The translations under genes were made by a program, and so were the position numbers. Below the pieces are notes generated by a model. The model did not search any database and was not told where the DNA came from. It saw only the letters and a program-made list of their open reading frames with translations. 64,000 bases of DNA, taken from positions 1 through 64,000 of the forward strand of contig JAFLSD010000002.1 in the NCBI GenBank assembly GCA_022511125.1, given 5' to 3'. The stretch comes from Paramuribaculum sp. GTDB taxonomy: Bacteria; Bacteroidota; Bacteroidia; Bacteroidales; Muribaculaceae. Below, piece by piece: positions 45,640 to 54,672 of the stretch. The stretch's first letter is position 1. Each line of letters begins with the position of its first letter.

Positions 45640-46206
45640 ATGAAAACATCTTATATATTTTTAGCTCCCGGATTTGAGGAGATAGAAGCGTTAGCTACGG
45701 TCGACATTCTGCGCCGTGGAGGTATGGAAGTGCGTACAGTTGCTATAGCTACTGAAGGTGGAAAAGAAGTAACAGGTGCACATGGCGTTGGAGTCATGGC
45801 CGATTTATTGCCAGAAGAAGTGGATCTTGACCAAACTGAGTGGCTTATATGTCCGGGAGGTATGCCCGGAGCACAACACCTTGCCGATAGCTCCTTCGTA
45901 AAAGAGGCGCTCCTCAGCCATTATGGCCGCGGAGGAAAGATTGCTGCTATATGCGCTTCGCCGGCGCTGGTTCTCACTCCGTTAGGACTTCTTGACGGGT
46001 TAAAAGCCACCTGTTACCCGGGAATGGAACCGGAAAACGCAAAAGTGGAAATGACCGGCGAGCAGGTAGTCGTCCTCGACCGTATAATTACCGGAAACGG
46101 ACCGGCAACTACTTTCCACTTTGCTCTCGCTATTCTTGAAAAGACGCTGGGAGAAGCTATTTCGCATAGCGTCGGAGAAGGAATGCTTTTCTATCACCAG
46201 TCTTAA
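45640..46206 (+). CDS. DJ-1/YajL-family protein
   Basis: 188 residues. Start YIFLAPGFEEIEALATVDIL with the conserved Glu, and the nucleophilic elbow KIAAICASPALVL with the reactive Cys. DJ-1/YajL proteins protect against oxidants and reactive carbonyls; the exact activity is debated. Stand-alone gene. Confidence 0.93.
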   Translation: MKTSYIFLAPGFEEIEALATVDILRRGGMEVRTVAIATEGGKEVTGAHGVGVMADLLPEEVDLDQTEWLICPGGMPGAQHLADSSFVKEALLSHYGRGGKIAAICASPALVLTPLGLLDGLKATCYPGMEPENAKVEMTGEQVVVLDRIITGNGPATTFHFALAILEKTLGEAISHSVGEGMLFYHQS

Positions 46207-46265
46207 CGGGCTGAAAGGAATAGTATATCAATATATTACCTAAACAAAACCAATCTTTTTCATTT

Positions 46266-49118
46266 ATGAAACATTTCTTCTTATCGATCATAGCTTTATT
46301 AACTCTCACTCCATGTATGGCCGATGAAACTCCAACGGCCGACGTTTCTCTCGACTTCCAATACAATGACATCTGGTATACAATAGTCGATGAAGCGGCT
46401 AAAACATGTAAGACAAAAGACGGTTCGGTAATTCAAGACGGCAACATGTCAAAATTTGTTTTCGGAAACACTGTTACCGGCAATGTAACTATTCCTGATG
46501 AGGTTGTTAACGGAGATAATCAATATTCGGTAATTGCCATTGGTAACTTAGGTTTCAGCGGACCGACGGAAATAACTTTACCCTCGACGCTTACCGAAAT
46601 AGGGAGTTATGCATTTATCAACTGTACTCAACTTAAATCGATTGATATTCCTTCAACAGTAACATCAATAGGAAATCATGCATTCTACGGTTGCACGGCT
46701 TTAAGCAGTGTGAATCTTCCGGAATCAATCACGACTATTCCTTTAAATTGCTTCACTGACTGCAAAAGCCTCAGAAACATCAATCTTCCTGAAACGTTGA
46801 CTTCTATAGGTGAAAAGGCTTTTGCAAGAAGCGGACTGATGTCGATTATGCTTCCCAATTCATTAACTGAAATAGGTGCGGAAGCTTTTGACGGTTGTAC
46901 GGCTCTCGCTAATATAAACTTTCCGGACAATCTGACCGCCATTCCTGCGTCTGCTTTCTATTATTGCACTTCTCTGACTTCCATAAACCTACCTGAAAGT
47001 ATCACTCAAATAGGATCCTATGCATTCAATCACTGCACGTCCTTAAGGGAAATCACATGTCGCGCCTTCAATCCCCCTGCCATTTCTGGTGACACTTTTG
47101 GAGCAACTCAGCAATCATCAATCACTCTGAACGTGTATAACACATCCCTTCAGGCATATAAGAGCAATAGCCTGTGGAAAATATTCGGAAATTACATGGC
47201 AATCCCGGTAGAAGCTACCGGAATCAGTCTGGACAAAACTTCACTCCAATTATATGAAGGCATTTCGGGACAGCTGAAAGCTATTTTGGAGCCGGCTTAT
47301 ACCACTCAGCCTGTGGTTTGGAGCATTGTTTCCACCCCCAATGGCGCAGCTATAATAAACGACAGCGGAAAAGTGACGGGAGAAGTATCCGGCTCAGCTG
47401 TAGTAACGGCAACTTGTGGCAGTTATTCAGCTACGTGCGATGTCACAATCGTCAAAAATCCTGATGCTTACGTAAAAATTAACCCGATTACTAGCGACAT
47501 ATACGTAGGAGATGTTATGACATTTACCGCAAAGGTGTTCCCAAGCTCAATCACATATCCGCTTGAATGGAGTTCAAGTAACACTGATGTAGCTACAATC
47601 AATTCGTCTACAGGAGAATTAGAGGCTATTTATCCGGGAGCAACTGTCGTTACAGCTACATGCGGTGATTTATCTGCAAAATATGCTATAACAGTCAACC
47701 CCATTGAAGCTACCGGAGTGATCCTCAATCAGGCAACGGCAGTGTTAACCCCTGGAGAAACCGTAACCTTGACAGCAACAGTTCAACCCTCCAACACAAC
47801 CATACCAACAGTTGTCTGGACATCAAACGATGAGACCGTTGCTACCGTGGCGGAAGGTGTGGTGACGGCTATAAATCCGGGTCAAGCCACCATCACTGCC
47901 ACCTGCGGACTTATTACCGCTACTTGCAGCATTACTGTCAATGCAATCCCGGCAACTTCCATCGAACTTAGCGATAATAATATCACTCTTAGAGCAACTC
48001 AAAGTCAGCAACTGACGGCTACAGTGATGCCTGAGAATGCAACGGATAAAACGATAACGTGGACATCCGACAATGAAAGCATTGCCACCGTTTCCCTTGA
48101 TGGAACCGTTACAGCAATTGCAGTGGGAAGTGCGACAATAACCGCAACGTGCGGCGATATATCTTCCACATGTACAGTGACAGTAAGTCCCACTCCTGCC
48201 GAAGAAGTTGTAATCAGCATGGTAGCTACTACAATGAGAGCCGGACAGATACAACAACTGACAGCTGCCGTGCCTGACAATACCACAGATAAGACTATCA
48301 TCTGGTCGTCAAACAATCCGCAGATTGCAGATGTATCATCTGAAGGACTAATCACAGCTTATGCTGTTGGTACGGCTATTATAACAGCATCGTGCGGAGA
48401 TGTAAGTGCAACATGTACCGTTACTGTTGAAGCGACTCCTGCCGAACAGATCATCCTTAGCGAAACCGCACTCACAGTTAATGTTGGCGATAATACTACT
48501 CTCCAGGCTCAGGTTTTGCCTGAAACTACTACTGACGCTACTATTACATGGACTTCCGACAATCCGTCCATTGCGTCGGTCGACAATGGCATCGTTACAG
48601 CAAACGCTCCCGGATCTGCAGTTATCTTCGCTACTTGCGGAAACATCACTGCGAGCTGTAACGTTACGGTATTAAATCCTGCTAAAGCTATCACGCTGAA
48701 CTATACCGAACTGACCCTGACAATAGGAGAAATTGAGGATCTGATCGAAACAATTGAACCTGCCAACACTACCGACATTGTAGTATGGACATCATCCAAC
48801 ACTGATGTGGCTGTAGTCGATGAAAATGGTATCGTGCATGCTCTCAACGAAGGAACTACAGTAATTACTGCAACATGCGGAGAAGTTTCAGCCGATTGTA
48901 CGGTAACTGTGATCAAAGAAGATGACAACGAACCCGAAGTCCCGGACAATCCTGACGATCCTTCGTCAATCGACAACATTTCGGCTGATTCCGACGGTTA
49001 TTACCGTGTATATAATCTCAATGGAGTCAATGTGCTTAACACCAAAGACAAGAACAGCATTAATGACCTGCCGAGAGGTATTTATATCGTCAACAGGATG
49101 AAAATTTTCATTCAGTAA
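46266..49118 (+). CDS. BspA-like LRR plus seven Big_2 Ig-like repeats, surface protein
   Basis: 950 residues with signal peptide (MKHFFLSIIALLTLTPCMA). Residues about 75-300 are BspA-type LRR_5 repeats (LTEIGSYAFINCTQLKSIDI and similar). Then come seven bacterial Ig-like (Big_2) domains to about 890; each ends with a TATCGxxxATC-type motif, so most have two Cys four to six residues apart (the second domain lacks one). A D/P/N-rich spacer leads to a C-terminal tail (VYNLNGVNVL, LPRGIYIVN) like outer-membrane sorting or anchoring tails. An adhesin or binding role is likely. Terminator at 49143-49180. Confidence 0.9.
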   Translation: MKHFFLSIIALLTLTPCMADETPTADVSLDFQYNDIWYTIVDEAAKTCKTKDGSVIQDGNMSKFVFGNTVTGNVTIPDEVVNGDNQYSVIAIGNLGFSGPTEITLPSTLTEIGSYAFINCTQLKSIDIPSTVTSIGNHAFYGCTALSSVNLPESITTIPLNCFTDCKSLRNINLPETLTSIGEKAFARSGLMSIMLPNSLTEIGAEAFDGCTALANINFPDNLTAIPASAFYYCTSLTSINLPESITQIGSYAFNHCTSLREITCRAFNPPAISGDTFGATQQSSITLNVYNTSLQAYKSNSLWKIFGNYMAIPVEATGISLDKTSLQLYEGISGQLKAILEPAYTTQPVVWSIVSTPNGAAIINDSGKVTGEVSGSAVVTATCGSYSATCDVTIVKNPDAYVKINPITSDIYVGDVMTFTAKVFPSSITYPLEWSSSNTDVATINSSTGELEAIYPGATVVTATCGDLSAKYAITVNPIEATGVILNQATAVLTPGETVTLTATVQPSNTTIPTVVWTSNDETVATVAEGVVTAINPGQATITATCGLITATCSITVNAIPATSIELSDNNITLRATQSQQLTATVMPENATDKTITWTSDNESIATVSLDGTVTAIAVGSATITATCGDISSTCTVTVSPTPAEEVVISMVATTMRAGQIQQLTAAVPDNTTDKTIIWSSNNPQIADVSSEGLITAYAVGTAIITASCGDVSATCTVTVEATPAEQIILSETALTVNVGDNTTLQAQVLPETTTDATITWTSDNPSIASVDNGIVTANAPGSAVIFATCGNITASCNVTVLNPAKAITLNYTELTLTIGEIEDLIETIEPANTTDIVVWTSSNTDVAVVDENGIVHALNEGTTVITATCGEVSADCTVTVIKEDDNEPEVPDNPDDPSSIDNISADSDGYYRVYNLNGVNVLNTKDKNSINDLPRGIYIVNRMKIFIQ

Positions 49119-49142
49119 AGATTTTTATTGAAGCAAAACAAG

Positions 49143-49180
49143 TGGTGCAGCGAAAAAATAAATCGTTGCACCATTTTTTA
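49143..49180 (+). terminator. Terminator after the LRR/Big_2 gene
   Basis: TGGTGCAGCG pairs with CGTTGCACCA (one G-T pair), then TTTTTTATTT. Confidence 0.85.
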
Positions 49181-49275
49181 TTTACCGCCTAAATATCTGC
49201 CATTTACAGTACCTGCTTTTTTAGGTTTCACCTTTAAGCGAATTCCAATATTAACGTTATATGAAATTCTTTTTC

Positions 49276-49283
49276 TAATTTTG
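49276..49283 (+). promoter_or_regulatory. TAnnTTTG -7 element of topA
   Basis: TAATTTTG followed by TGCC, 43 bp before the topA ATG at 49327. No good -33 box. Confidence 0.5.
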
Positions 49284-49326
49284 TGCCTTGAAATTTTAAG
49301 AACTTACTTAAGCGAACCATAATAAG

Positions 49327-51654
49327 ATGAAGAATCTGGTAATCGTCGAATCGCCGGCAAAAGCCAAAACTATAGGAAACTTTCTTGGGCCTGATTTCAC
49401 TGTGAAATCAAGCTATGGGCATATCCGCGATTTACGCAAGAAGGATTTTAGCCTAAACAAAGAGGGGAATTTTACGCCGGAATATGAAGTGCCCGACGAC
49501 AAGAAGCAACTTGTCAAGGAATTGAAGAAATATGCTAAGGAAGCCGACACCGTATGGCTCGCATCTGATGAAGACCGTGAAGGTGAAGCCATTGCATGGC
49601 ATCTTTTCGACGAACTGAAACTCGACCCGAAAAAGACCCACAGAATAGTCTTCCACGAAATCACTAAGGACGCAATTCTTAACGCTATTAAAAATCCTCG
49701 TGATATCGACCTTAATCTTGTCGATGCCCAGCAGGCGCGCCGTGTGCTCGACCGAATAGTGGGATTCGAGCTGTCGCCTGTGCTATGGCGCAAAATAAAA
49801 CCCGCACTTTCAGCCGGCCGCGTACAATCAGTAGCAGTCCGTCTTATCGTCGAAAGAGAACACGAAATCAAGCGTTTTAAAAGCGAACAATATTTCCGAG
49901 TGACCGGAGTGTTCACCACGCCCGAAGGGACACAGATCAAAGCCGAACTATCGAAGAGACTTCCCGACGAAGAGTCGGCCTTGCAATATATCCGTGACTG
50001 CAAAGAAGCTCTCTTTTCAGTTACCGACGTATCCGTCAAGCCTTTGAAAAAATCCCCGGCTCCTCCTTTCACCACTTCCACTCTTCAGCAGGAAGCTTCG
50101 AGAAAATTAGGTTACACCGTCTCGCAGACTATGATGCTCGCACAGAGGCTATATGAGGCGGGTCACATCACTTACATGCGTACGGACTCGCTCAATCTTT
50201 CTGCTTTAGCCATATCCGCTATTGGAAAAGAAATCACGTCGAAGCTGGGTGAAAAATACCATCAAAAAAGACATTATCATACCAAGAGCAAAGGGGCGCA
50301 GGAAGCTCACGAAGCGATCCGTCCTACTTATATCGACCGCAGGTCAATCGAGGCTCCGAGTCAGGAACAAAGACTTTACGACCTTATCTGGAAACGCACA
50401 GTCGCTTCACAGATGGCTGACGCAGAGCTCGAAAAAACTACAATCGAAATCACTCCTAATAACCGTTCGGAACATTTCACCGCAACAGGTGAGACCGTAG
50501 AATTCGACGGTTTCTTACGTATCTACTCCGAAGGAACCGACTCCGACGATGTTTCGACAGGTGACGGCTTCCTCCCGAAAACGGTAAAAGGAGAGAAATT
50601 AGAAGCCAAGAACATAACGGCTACCGAACGCTTCACACTTCACCCGCCACGTTACACCGAGGCCGCGCTCGTCAAGAAGATGGAGGAACTCGGCATCGGA
50701 CGTCCTTCAACCTATGCACCCACTATCTCCACCATCCAACAGCGTGATTATGTGGAAAAAGGCGATAAAGAGGGACATGAGAGACAAATCAAAATAATAT
50801 CACTCGAAAACGGTGAAATAAGCCGGACAGAGAAAACGGAAATTACCGGAGCCGACAAAGGCAAACTCATTCCCACCGATATCGGCATGGTCGTAAACGA
50901 CTTTCTGACAGATAATTTCCCCAACATCCTCGACTTTAATTTCACAGCTTCTGTCGAAGAACGTTTCGACAAGATAGCCGAAGGAAATGCTGACTGGCAC
51001 AATGAGATCACCGATTTCTACGATGTGTTTCATCCCGAAGTGGCAAGAACGGAAGAAATGAAGCTCGAACACAAAGTCGGTGAACGCATTCTGGGAACCG
51101 ACCCCAAATCGGGACGAACAGTTTCGGTAAAAATCGGACGTTTCGGCCCTGTGGTGCAGATAGGTGAAAGCACTGATGCTGAAAAACCTCTTTTTGCCTC
51201 GCTCAGAAAGGAACAATCCGTTTTTGATATAACTCTCGAAGATGCGCTTAAGCTCTTCGAACTACCCCGCTCTTTGGGTTCATTCGAAGACAAGGAAGTT
51301 AGTGTGAATATCGGACGCTTCGGTCCTTATGTGAAACATGACGGTAAATTCGTTTCTCTGCCCAAGGAACTTGAACCGATGGCTGTGACACTCGACGAGG
51401 CAATCGATCTCATTCTCGCTAAGAGAGCCGACGAACAGAGCCGAATCATGGCCACATACGCTGAAGAACCGGAACTGCAAGTTCTTAAAGGTCGTTTCGG
51501 CCCATATATCTCTTTCAAAGGCAATAACTTCAAAATTCCCAAAACAGTGGCCGACGCTTCAAAGCTGACACTTGAAGAGTGTCGTGAGCTAATTGCCAAA
51601 CAGGAAAACTCTCCGAAGCGTCCCGTTCGCCGAGGTTCTGCCAAGAAAAAATAA
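49327..51654 (+). CDS. topA: DNA topoisomerase I
   Basis: 775 residues. N-terminal Toprim (MKNLVIVESPAKAKTIGNFL, DEDREGEAIAWHL) and the active-site Tyr in HITYMRTDSLNLS. GRVQSVAVRLIVEREHEI lies in the core. The C-terminus has three Topo_C repeats (GRFGPVVQIGE, GRFGPYVKHDG, GRFGPYISFKG) and a basic tail, without zinc-finger Cys. It relaxes negative supercoils. An RluA-type gene follows 5 bp later. Confidence 0.97.
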   Translation: MKNLVIVESPAKAKTIGNFLGPDFTVKSSYGHIRDLRKKDFSLNKEGNFTPEYEVPDDKKQLVKELKKYAKEADTVWLASDEDREGEAIAWHLFDELKLDPKKTHRIVFHEITKDAILNAIKNPRDIDLNLVDAQQARRVLDRIVGFELSPVLWRKIKPALSAGRVQSVAVRLIVEREHEIKRFKSEQYFRVTGVFTTPEGTQIKAELSKRLPDEESALQYIRDCKEALFSVTDVSVKPLKKSPAPPFTTSTLQQEASRKLGYTVSQTMMLAQRLYEAGHITYMRTDSLNLSALAISAIGKEITSKLGEKYHQKRHYHTKSKGAQEAHEAIRPTYIDRRSIEAPSQEQRLYDLIWKRTVASQMADAELEKTTIEITPNNRSEHFTATGETVEFDGFLRIYSEGTDSDDVSTGDGFLPKTVKGEKLEAKNITATERFTLHPPRYTEAALVKKMEELGIGRPSTYAPTISTIQQRDYVEKGDKEGHERQIKIISLENGEISRTEKTEITGADKGKLIPTDIGMVVNDFLTDNFPNILDFNFTASVEERFDKIAEGNADWHNEITDFYDVFHPEVARTEEMKLEHKVGERILGTDPKSGRTVSVKIGRFGPVVQIGESTDAEKPLFASLRKEQSVFDITLEDALKLFELPRSLGSFEDKEVSVNIGRFGPYVKHDGKFVSLPKELEPMAVTLDEAIDLILAKRADEQSRIMATYAEEPELQVLKGRFGPYISFKGNNFKIPKTVADASKLTLEECRELIAKQENSPKRPVRRGSAKKK

Positions 51655-51659
51655 AGGTT

Positions 51660-52580
51660 ATGGCAAAAAAGAAGAATTACAAGCCCGGTTCCAAGCAGAA
51701 TTCGTTCACACCCGACAGAATAGCAACTTTTCCGGTCTGTGAATCTGACACATTGATGAGTTTCCTCCAGAAGGCTATGCCTGAAAAGAAACGCACCACC
51801 GTCAAAGAACTGCTCAAACATGACCAGGTGGCCGTAAACGGTTATCCCAAAACACAATTCGACTGGCCGCTCGAACCCGGCGACGAAGTAGCGGTAAACT
51901 TCGTCCGTCCTTTCCATGTGTTCCATAACCGACGTATGCAGCTCGTCTATGAGGACGACGACATCATTGTCGTAAACAAAGGCTACGGACTTCTGTCGGT
52001 GGGCACCGACAAAAAATCCGACGGCACAGCCTATTCAATACTAAAGGAATATGTGAAGTGGAACGACCCACGATGCAAGGTATTCGTCATACACCGTCTC
52101 GATCAGAACACATCCGGACTGATGATGTTCGCAAAAAACGAAGAAGCGAAAAACATCATGCAGCACAACTGGAACAACATGGTTCTGAATCGAAAATATG
52201 TAGCGGTTGTCGAAGGCAAACCGGAGAAGCCGGAGGGTACGATTAAAAGCTATCTTGCCGAGAACTCCGCTCACGAAGTCTATTCTACCAACGACCGCGA
52301 AAAAGGCAAACTTGCCGTTACCCGTTACCGGACCTTGAAGGAAGGCAACGGAAAATCACTCCTCGAAGTGGAGCTCGACACCGGCCGAAAGAACCAGATC
52401 CGCGTGCACATGAAAGACAACGGCACTCCGATAAGCGGTGACCGACGCTATGGAGGCAGTCCCAACGCCATACATCGCCTGGCACTTCACGCCATGACAC
52501 TCCGTTTCGTTCACCCTATCACGAGAAAAGAAATGAACTTCTCAACTCCCGTCCCCTCATCATTTGAAAAATTAGTCTGA
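51660..52580 (+). CDS. RluA-family pseudouridine synthase
   Basis: 306 residues. N-terminal S4-like domain (TTVKELLKHDQVAVNGYPKT) and the catalytic domain with VIHRLDQNTSGLMMFAKN (catalytic Asp) and LDTGRKNQIRVHM. It modifies rRNA or tRNA uridines; the specific site is unknown. Probably co-transcribed with topA and the DUF486 gene. Confidence 0.93.
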   Translation: MAKKKNYKPGSKQNSFTPDRIATFPVCESDTLMSFLQKAMPEKKRTTVKELLKHDQVAVNGYPKTQFDWPLEPGDEVAVNFVRPFHVFHNRRMQLVYEDDDIIVVNKGYGLLSVGTDKKSDGTAYSILKEYVKWNDPRCKVFVIHRLDQNTSGLMMFAKNEEAKNIMQHNWNNMVLNRKYVAVVEGKPEKPEGTIKSYLAENSAHEVYSTNDREKGKLAVTRYRTLKEGNGKSLLEVELDTGRKNQIRVHMKDNGTPISGDRRYGGSPNAIHRLALHAMTLRFVHPITRKEMNFSTPVPSSFEKLV

Positions 52581-52593
52581 CAATACAGAGGCC

Positions 52594-52974
52594 ATGAATA
52601 AGACAGCCATATTCACCATCCTCCTCCTCGTTTGTTCAAACATATTTATGACGTTCGCCTGGTACGGGCATCTCAAGCTTCAGCAGACAGGCATTTCGAA
52701 AGGGTGGCCACTTGCCGTCGTGATTTTGGTATCATGGGGTATAGCCCTTCTCGAATACAGTTTCCAGGTTCCGGCCAACAAGATGGGATTTAACGGCAAC
52801 GGTGGCCCGTTTTCCCTTTTTCAATTGAAAATCATTCAGGAGGTAATCACGCTGACAGTTTTCACCATCGTGGCTATGTTTCTCTTCTCGGGCGAAAAAC
52901 TACATTGGAACCACATCTGCTCATTCATTTGTCTGGTAGGTGCCGTTTGTTTCGCCTTTTGGCCTGCAAAATAA
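52594..52974 (+). CDS. DUF486-family small membrane protein (DMT-like)
   Basis: 126 residues with four predicted helices. The conserved pattern FMTFAWYGHL, GIALLEYSFQVPANKMGFNG and QLKIIQEVITLTVFT matches DUF486, a half-size drug/metabolite-transporter-like family. Function unknown. The spacing of 13 bp to the upstream gene suggests one operon. Confidence 0.9.
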   Translation: MNKTAIFTILLLVCSNIFMTFAWYGHLKLQQTGISKGWPLAVVILVSWGIALLEYSFQVPANKMGFNGNGGPFSLFQLKIIQEVITLTVFTIVAMFLFSGEKLHWNHICSFICLVGAVCFAFWPAK

Positions 52975-52985
52975 GAATTTATTCT

Positions 52986-52993
52986 TATCTTTG
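52986..52993 (+). promoter_or_regulatory. TAnnTTTG -7 element of the CotH gene
   Basis: TATCTTTG followed by CGG, 30 bp before the ATG at 53024. It excludes an in-frame upstream start at 52940. Confidence 0.55.
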
Positions 52994-53023
52994 CGGAGGT
53001 TCCACAGATATTTTTTTGCCTTC

Positions 53024-54457
53024 ATGAAACGAATCCTACTTCTCCTCGCCATCATTTCCGTATCATTGCGCGCATTCACGCAAGGACTTCCGGTGCTTGA
53101 AGTCAATTTCCCATCCGCAGAGCTAACCGACGATTATATCCAGGGCGAAATGATTCTCACCGATATCGACGGAGCGGCCGTGAGTCTGCCGGCTAAAGTC
53201 AAGACGCGTGGAGCTACGGCCAAGCAATACACAATGAAACCTTCATTCAACATGAAGCTTGAAAATGAAGAAGGCGATGAGTTCGACACCGATCTGCTCG
53301 GTCTCCGCAAAGCGTCGTCGTTCATACTCGATGCAATGGCAATCGACAGGATATGCATGCGTAATCGTGTTTGTTTCGATATCTGGAATTCCCTTTACCG
53401 CTTGCCTTATGAAACCGATTTCGGAAACCGCAACGGTACTGTGGGCCGTTTTGTCGATGTCTATCTTAACGGACAGTATAAGGGCATATACTGCCTTACC
53501 GACAAAATCAACCGGAAATTGCTCGATCTCAAGAAACCCCAGGTGGAAGACGACGGATCGGTGACAATCCGCGGCGTGCTCTACAAAAACGGCACAAACG
53601 ATATTGGCGATCAGAACACTCCAGGCTTCTTCAACGATTCGACTGTATGGGTGGCACAGTGGCACGACGCATGGGAACTCCATGAACCCGAAGACTATCC
53701 GGGGTTGGCTGCATGGCAACCGCTTGTAGAATACTATTCCGACGGCAATCTGAACTCTTACAACTACATTTCATCCCATTTCGACAGTCAGAACCTTACC
53801 GACTACACTCTCTTCATAATGGCACTGGCCATAACCGACAACTGGGGCTTCAAGAATAAATATTTCTCGATACAGAACATCCAGGGAAAAGGAGACAAAG
53901 CTAAATTTATCGTAACGCCCTGGGATCTTGACACATCGTTCGGAGGCCATTATAACGGCGATTATTTCGACGGCAAATACACCTCCTGGTCTCCTGCGGA
54001 CATAATGAAGTCGGCCGATCCTCCGTTTTCCGCTCTCATCGGCCAGTCGTCGTTCAAAGAAAATTTGCGAAACCGATGGATTGAAACGCGTTCAGGTTGC
54101 TTCGCCGTCGACTCGGTGGCATCACGCCTTTACGGATATTGTGAACTGTTTGAGAGCACCGGAACATGGGAGCGTTACGTCACTTATTGGAACGCCCGGG
54201 GAGATCGCCCCAAATATGTCGACGATCTTCGTGCGGAAATCGACCTGATTGTGCAGTGGTATGCTGACCGACACGACCAACTCGACTCTTATTTCGATGT
54301 CGACGATTCAACATCTGCCATCGAAAAGCCTGAGGATGACAGAAATAACCTCTCCGACAGCCCGATTTATGACATTAAGGGCAACATGGTGAGACCGGAT
54401 GATCTACGACCCGGAACGATTTATATCCAAAACGGGAAAAAATTCATCAAAAACTAA
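53024..54457 (+). CDS. Exported CotH-kinase-family protein
   Basis: 477 residues from the ATG at 53024, signal peptide MKRILLLLAIISVSLRAFTQ. CotH features: KVKTRGATAKQYTMKPSFNM, FVDVYLNGQYKGIYCLTDKI and the metal/ATP site VTPWDLDTSFGGHYNGDYF. CotH is an atypical kinase in spore coats; the substrate of bacterial surface versions is unknown. The C-terminal tail (IYDIKGNMVRPDDLRPGTIY, then IQNGKKFIKN) is like that of the LRR/Big_2 protein, hinting at a shared export or anchoring route. Confidence 0.87.
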   Translation: MKRILLLLAIISVSLRAFTQGLPVLEVNFPSAELTDDYIQGEMILTDIDGAAVSLPAKVKTRGATAKQYTMKPSFNMKLENEEGDEFDTDLLGLRKASSFILDAMAIDRICMRNRVCFDIWNSLYRLPYETDFGNRNGTVGRFVDVYLNGQYKGIYCLTDKINRKLLDLKKPQVEDDGSVTIRGVLYKNGTNDIGDQNTPGFFNDSTVWVAQWHDAWELHEPEDYPGLAAWQPLVEYYSDGNLNSYNYISSHFDSQNLTDYTLFIMALAITDNWGFKNKYFSIQNIQGKGDKAKFIVTPWDLDTSFGGHYNGDYFDGKYTSWSPADIMKSADPPFSALIGQSSFKENLRNRWIETRSGCFAVDSVASRLYGYCELFESTGTWERYVTYWNARGDRPKYVDDLRAEIDLIVQWYADRHDQLDSYFDVDDSTSAIEKPEDDRNNLSDSPIYDIKGNMVRPDDLRPGTIYIQNGKKFIKN

Positions 54458-54564
54458 AAATCGATTTTAAGGCACCTTCAGCGCGTTAAAATTTCTCAGT
54501 AATATATTTTATCATCCGAAAGATTTCTCTGCATCCAACACCCCTAAAAATCGATTTTAAGGCA
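54454..54564. repeat. Pair of identical 21-nt direct repeats
   Basis: The same 21 bases begin at 54454 and at 54544 (90 bp apart). Each contains the palindrome AAAATCGATTTT followed by AAGGCA. The first overlaps the CotH stop codon. They lie upstream of the orphan adaptor gene; function unknown. Confidence 0.7.
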
Positions 54565-54640
54565 TAGTTTGACTATTGCATCCTTGTGAGTATAAAATTA
54601 TCCCCACGGAATCCATTTTTGCGTTAATACGGTTTTTTTG

Positions 54641-54648
54641 TAATTTTG
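54641..54648 (+). promoter_or_regulatory. TAnnTTTG promoter of the orphan adaptor gene
   Basis: TAATTTTG with TTTG at 54618-54621, spacer 19 bp; 24 bp before the ATG at 54673. Confidence 0.65.
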
Positions 54649-54672
54649 CCGTTAGGATCAAACGGATTAGAG

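Noticed and set aside
46600..48950. Tandem DNA repeat array in the LRR/Big_2 gene
   Set aside because: Repeats are at protein level with strong DNA divergence; they are ordinary LRR and Ig-like domains.
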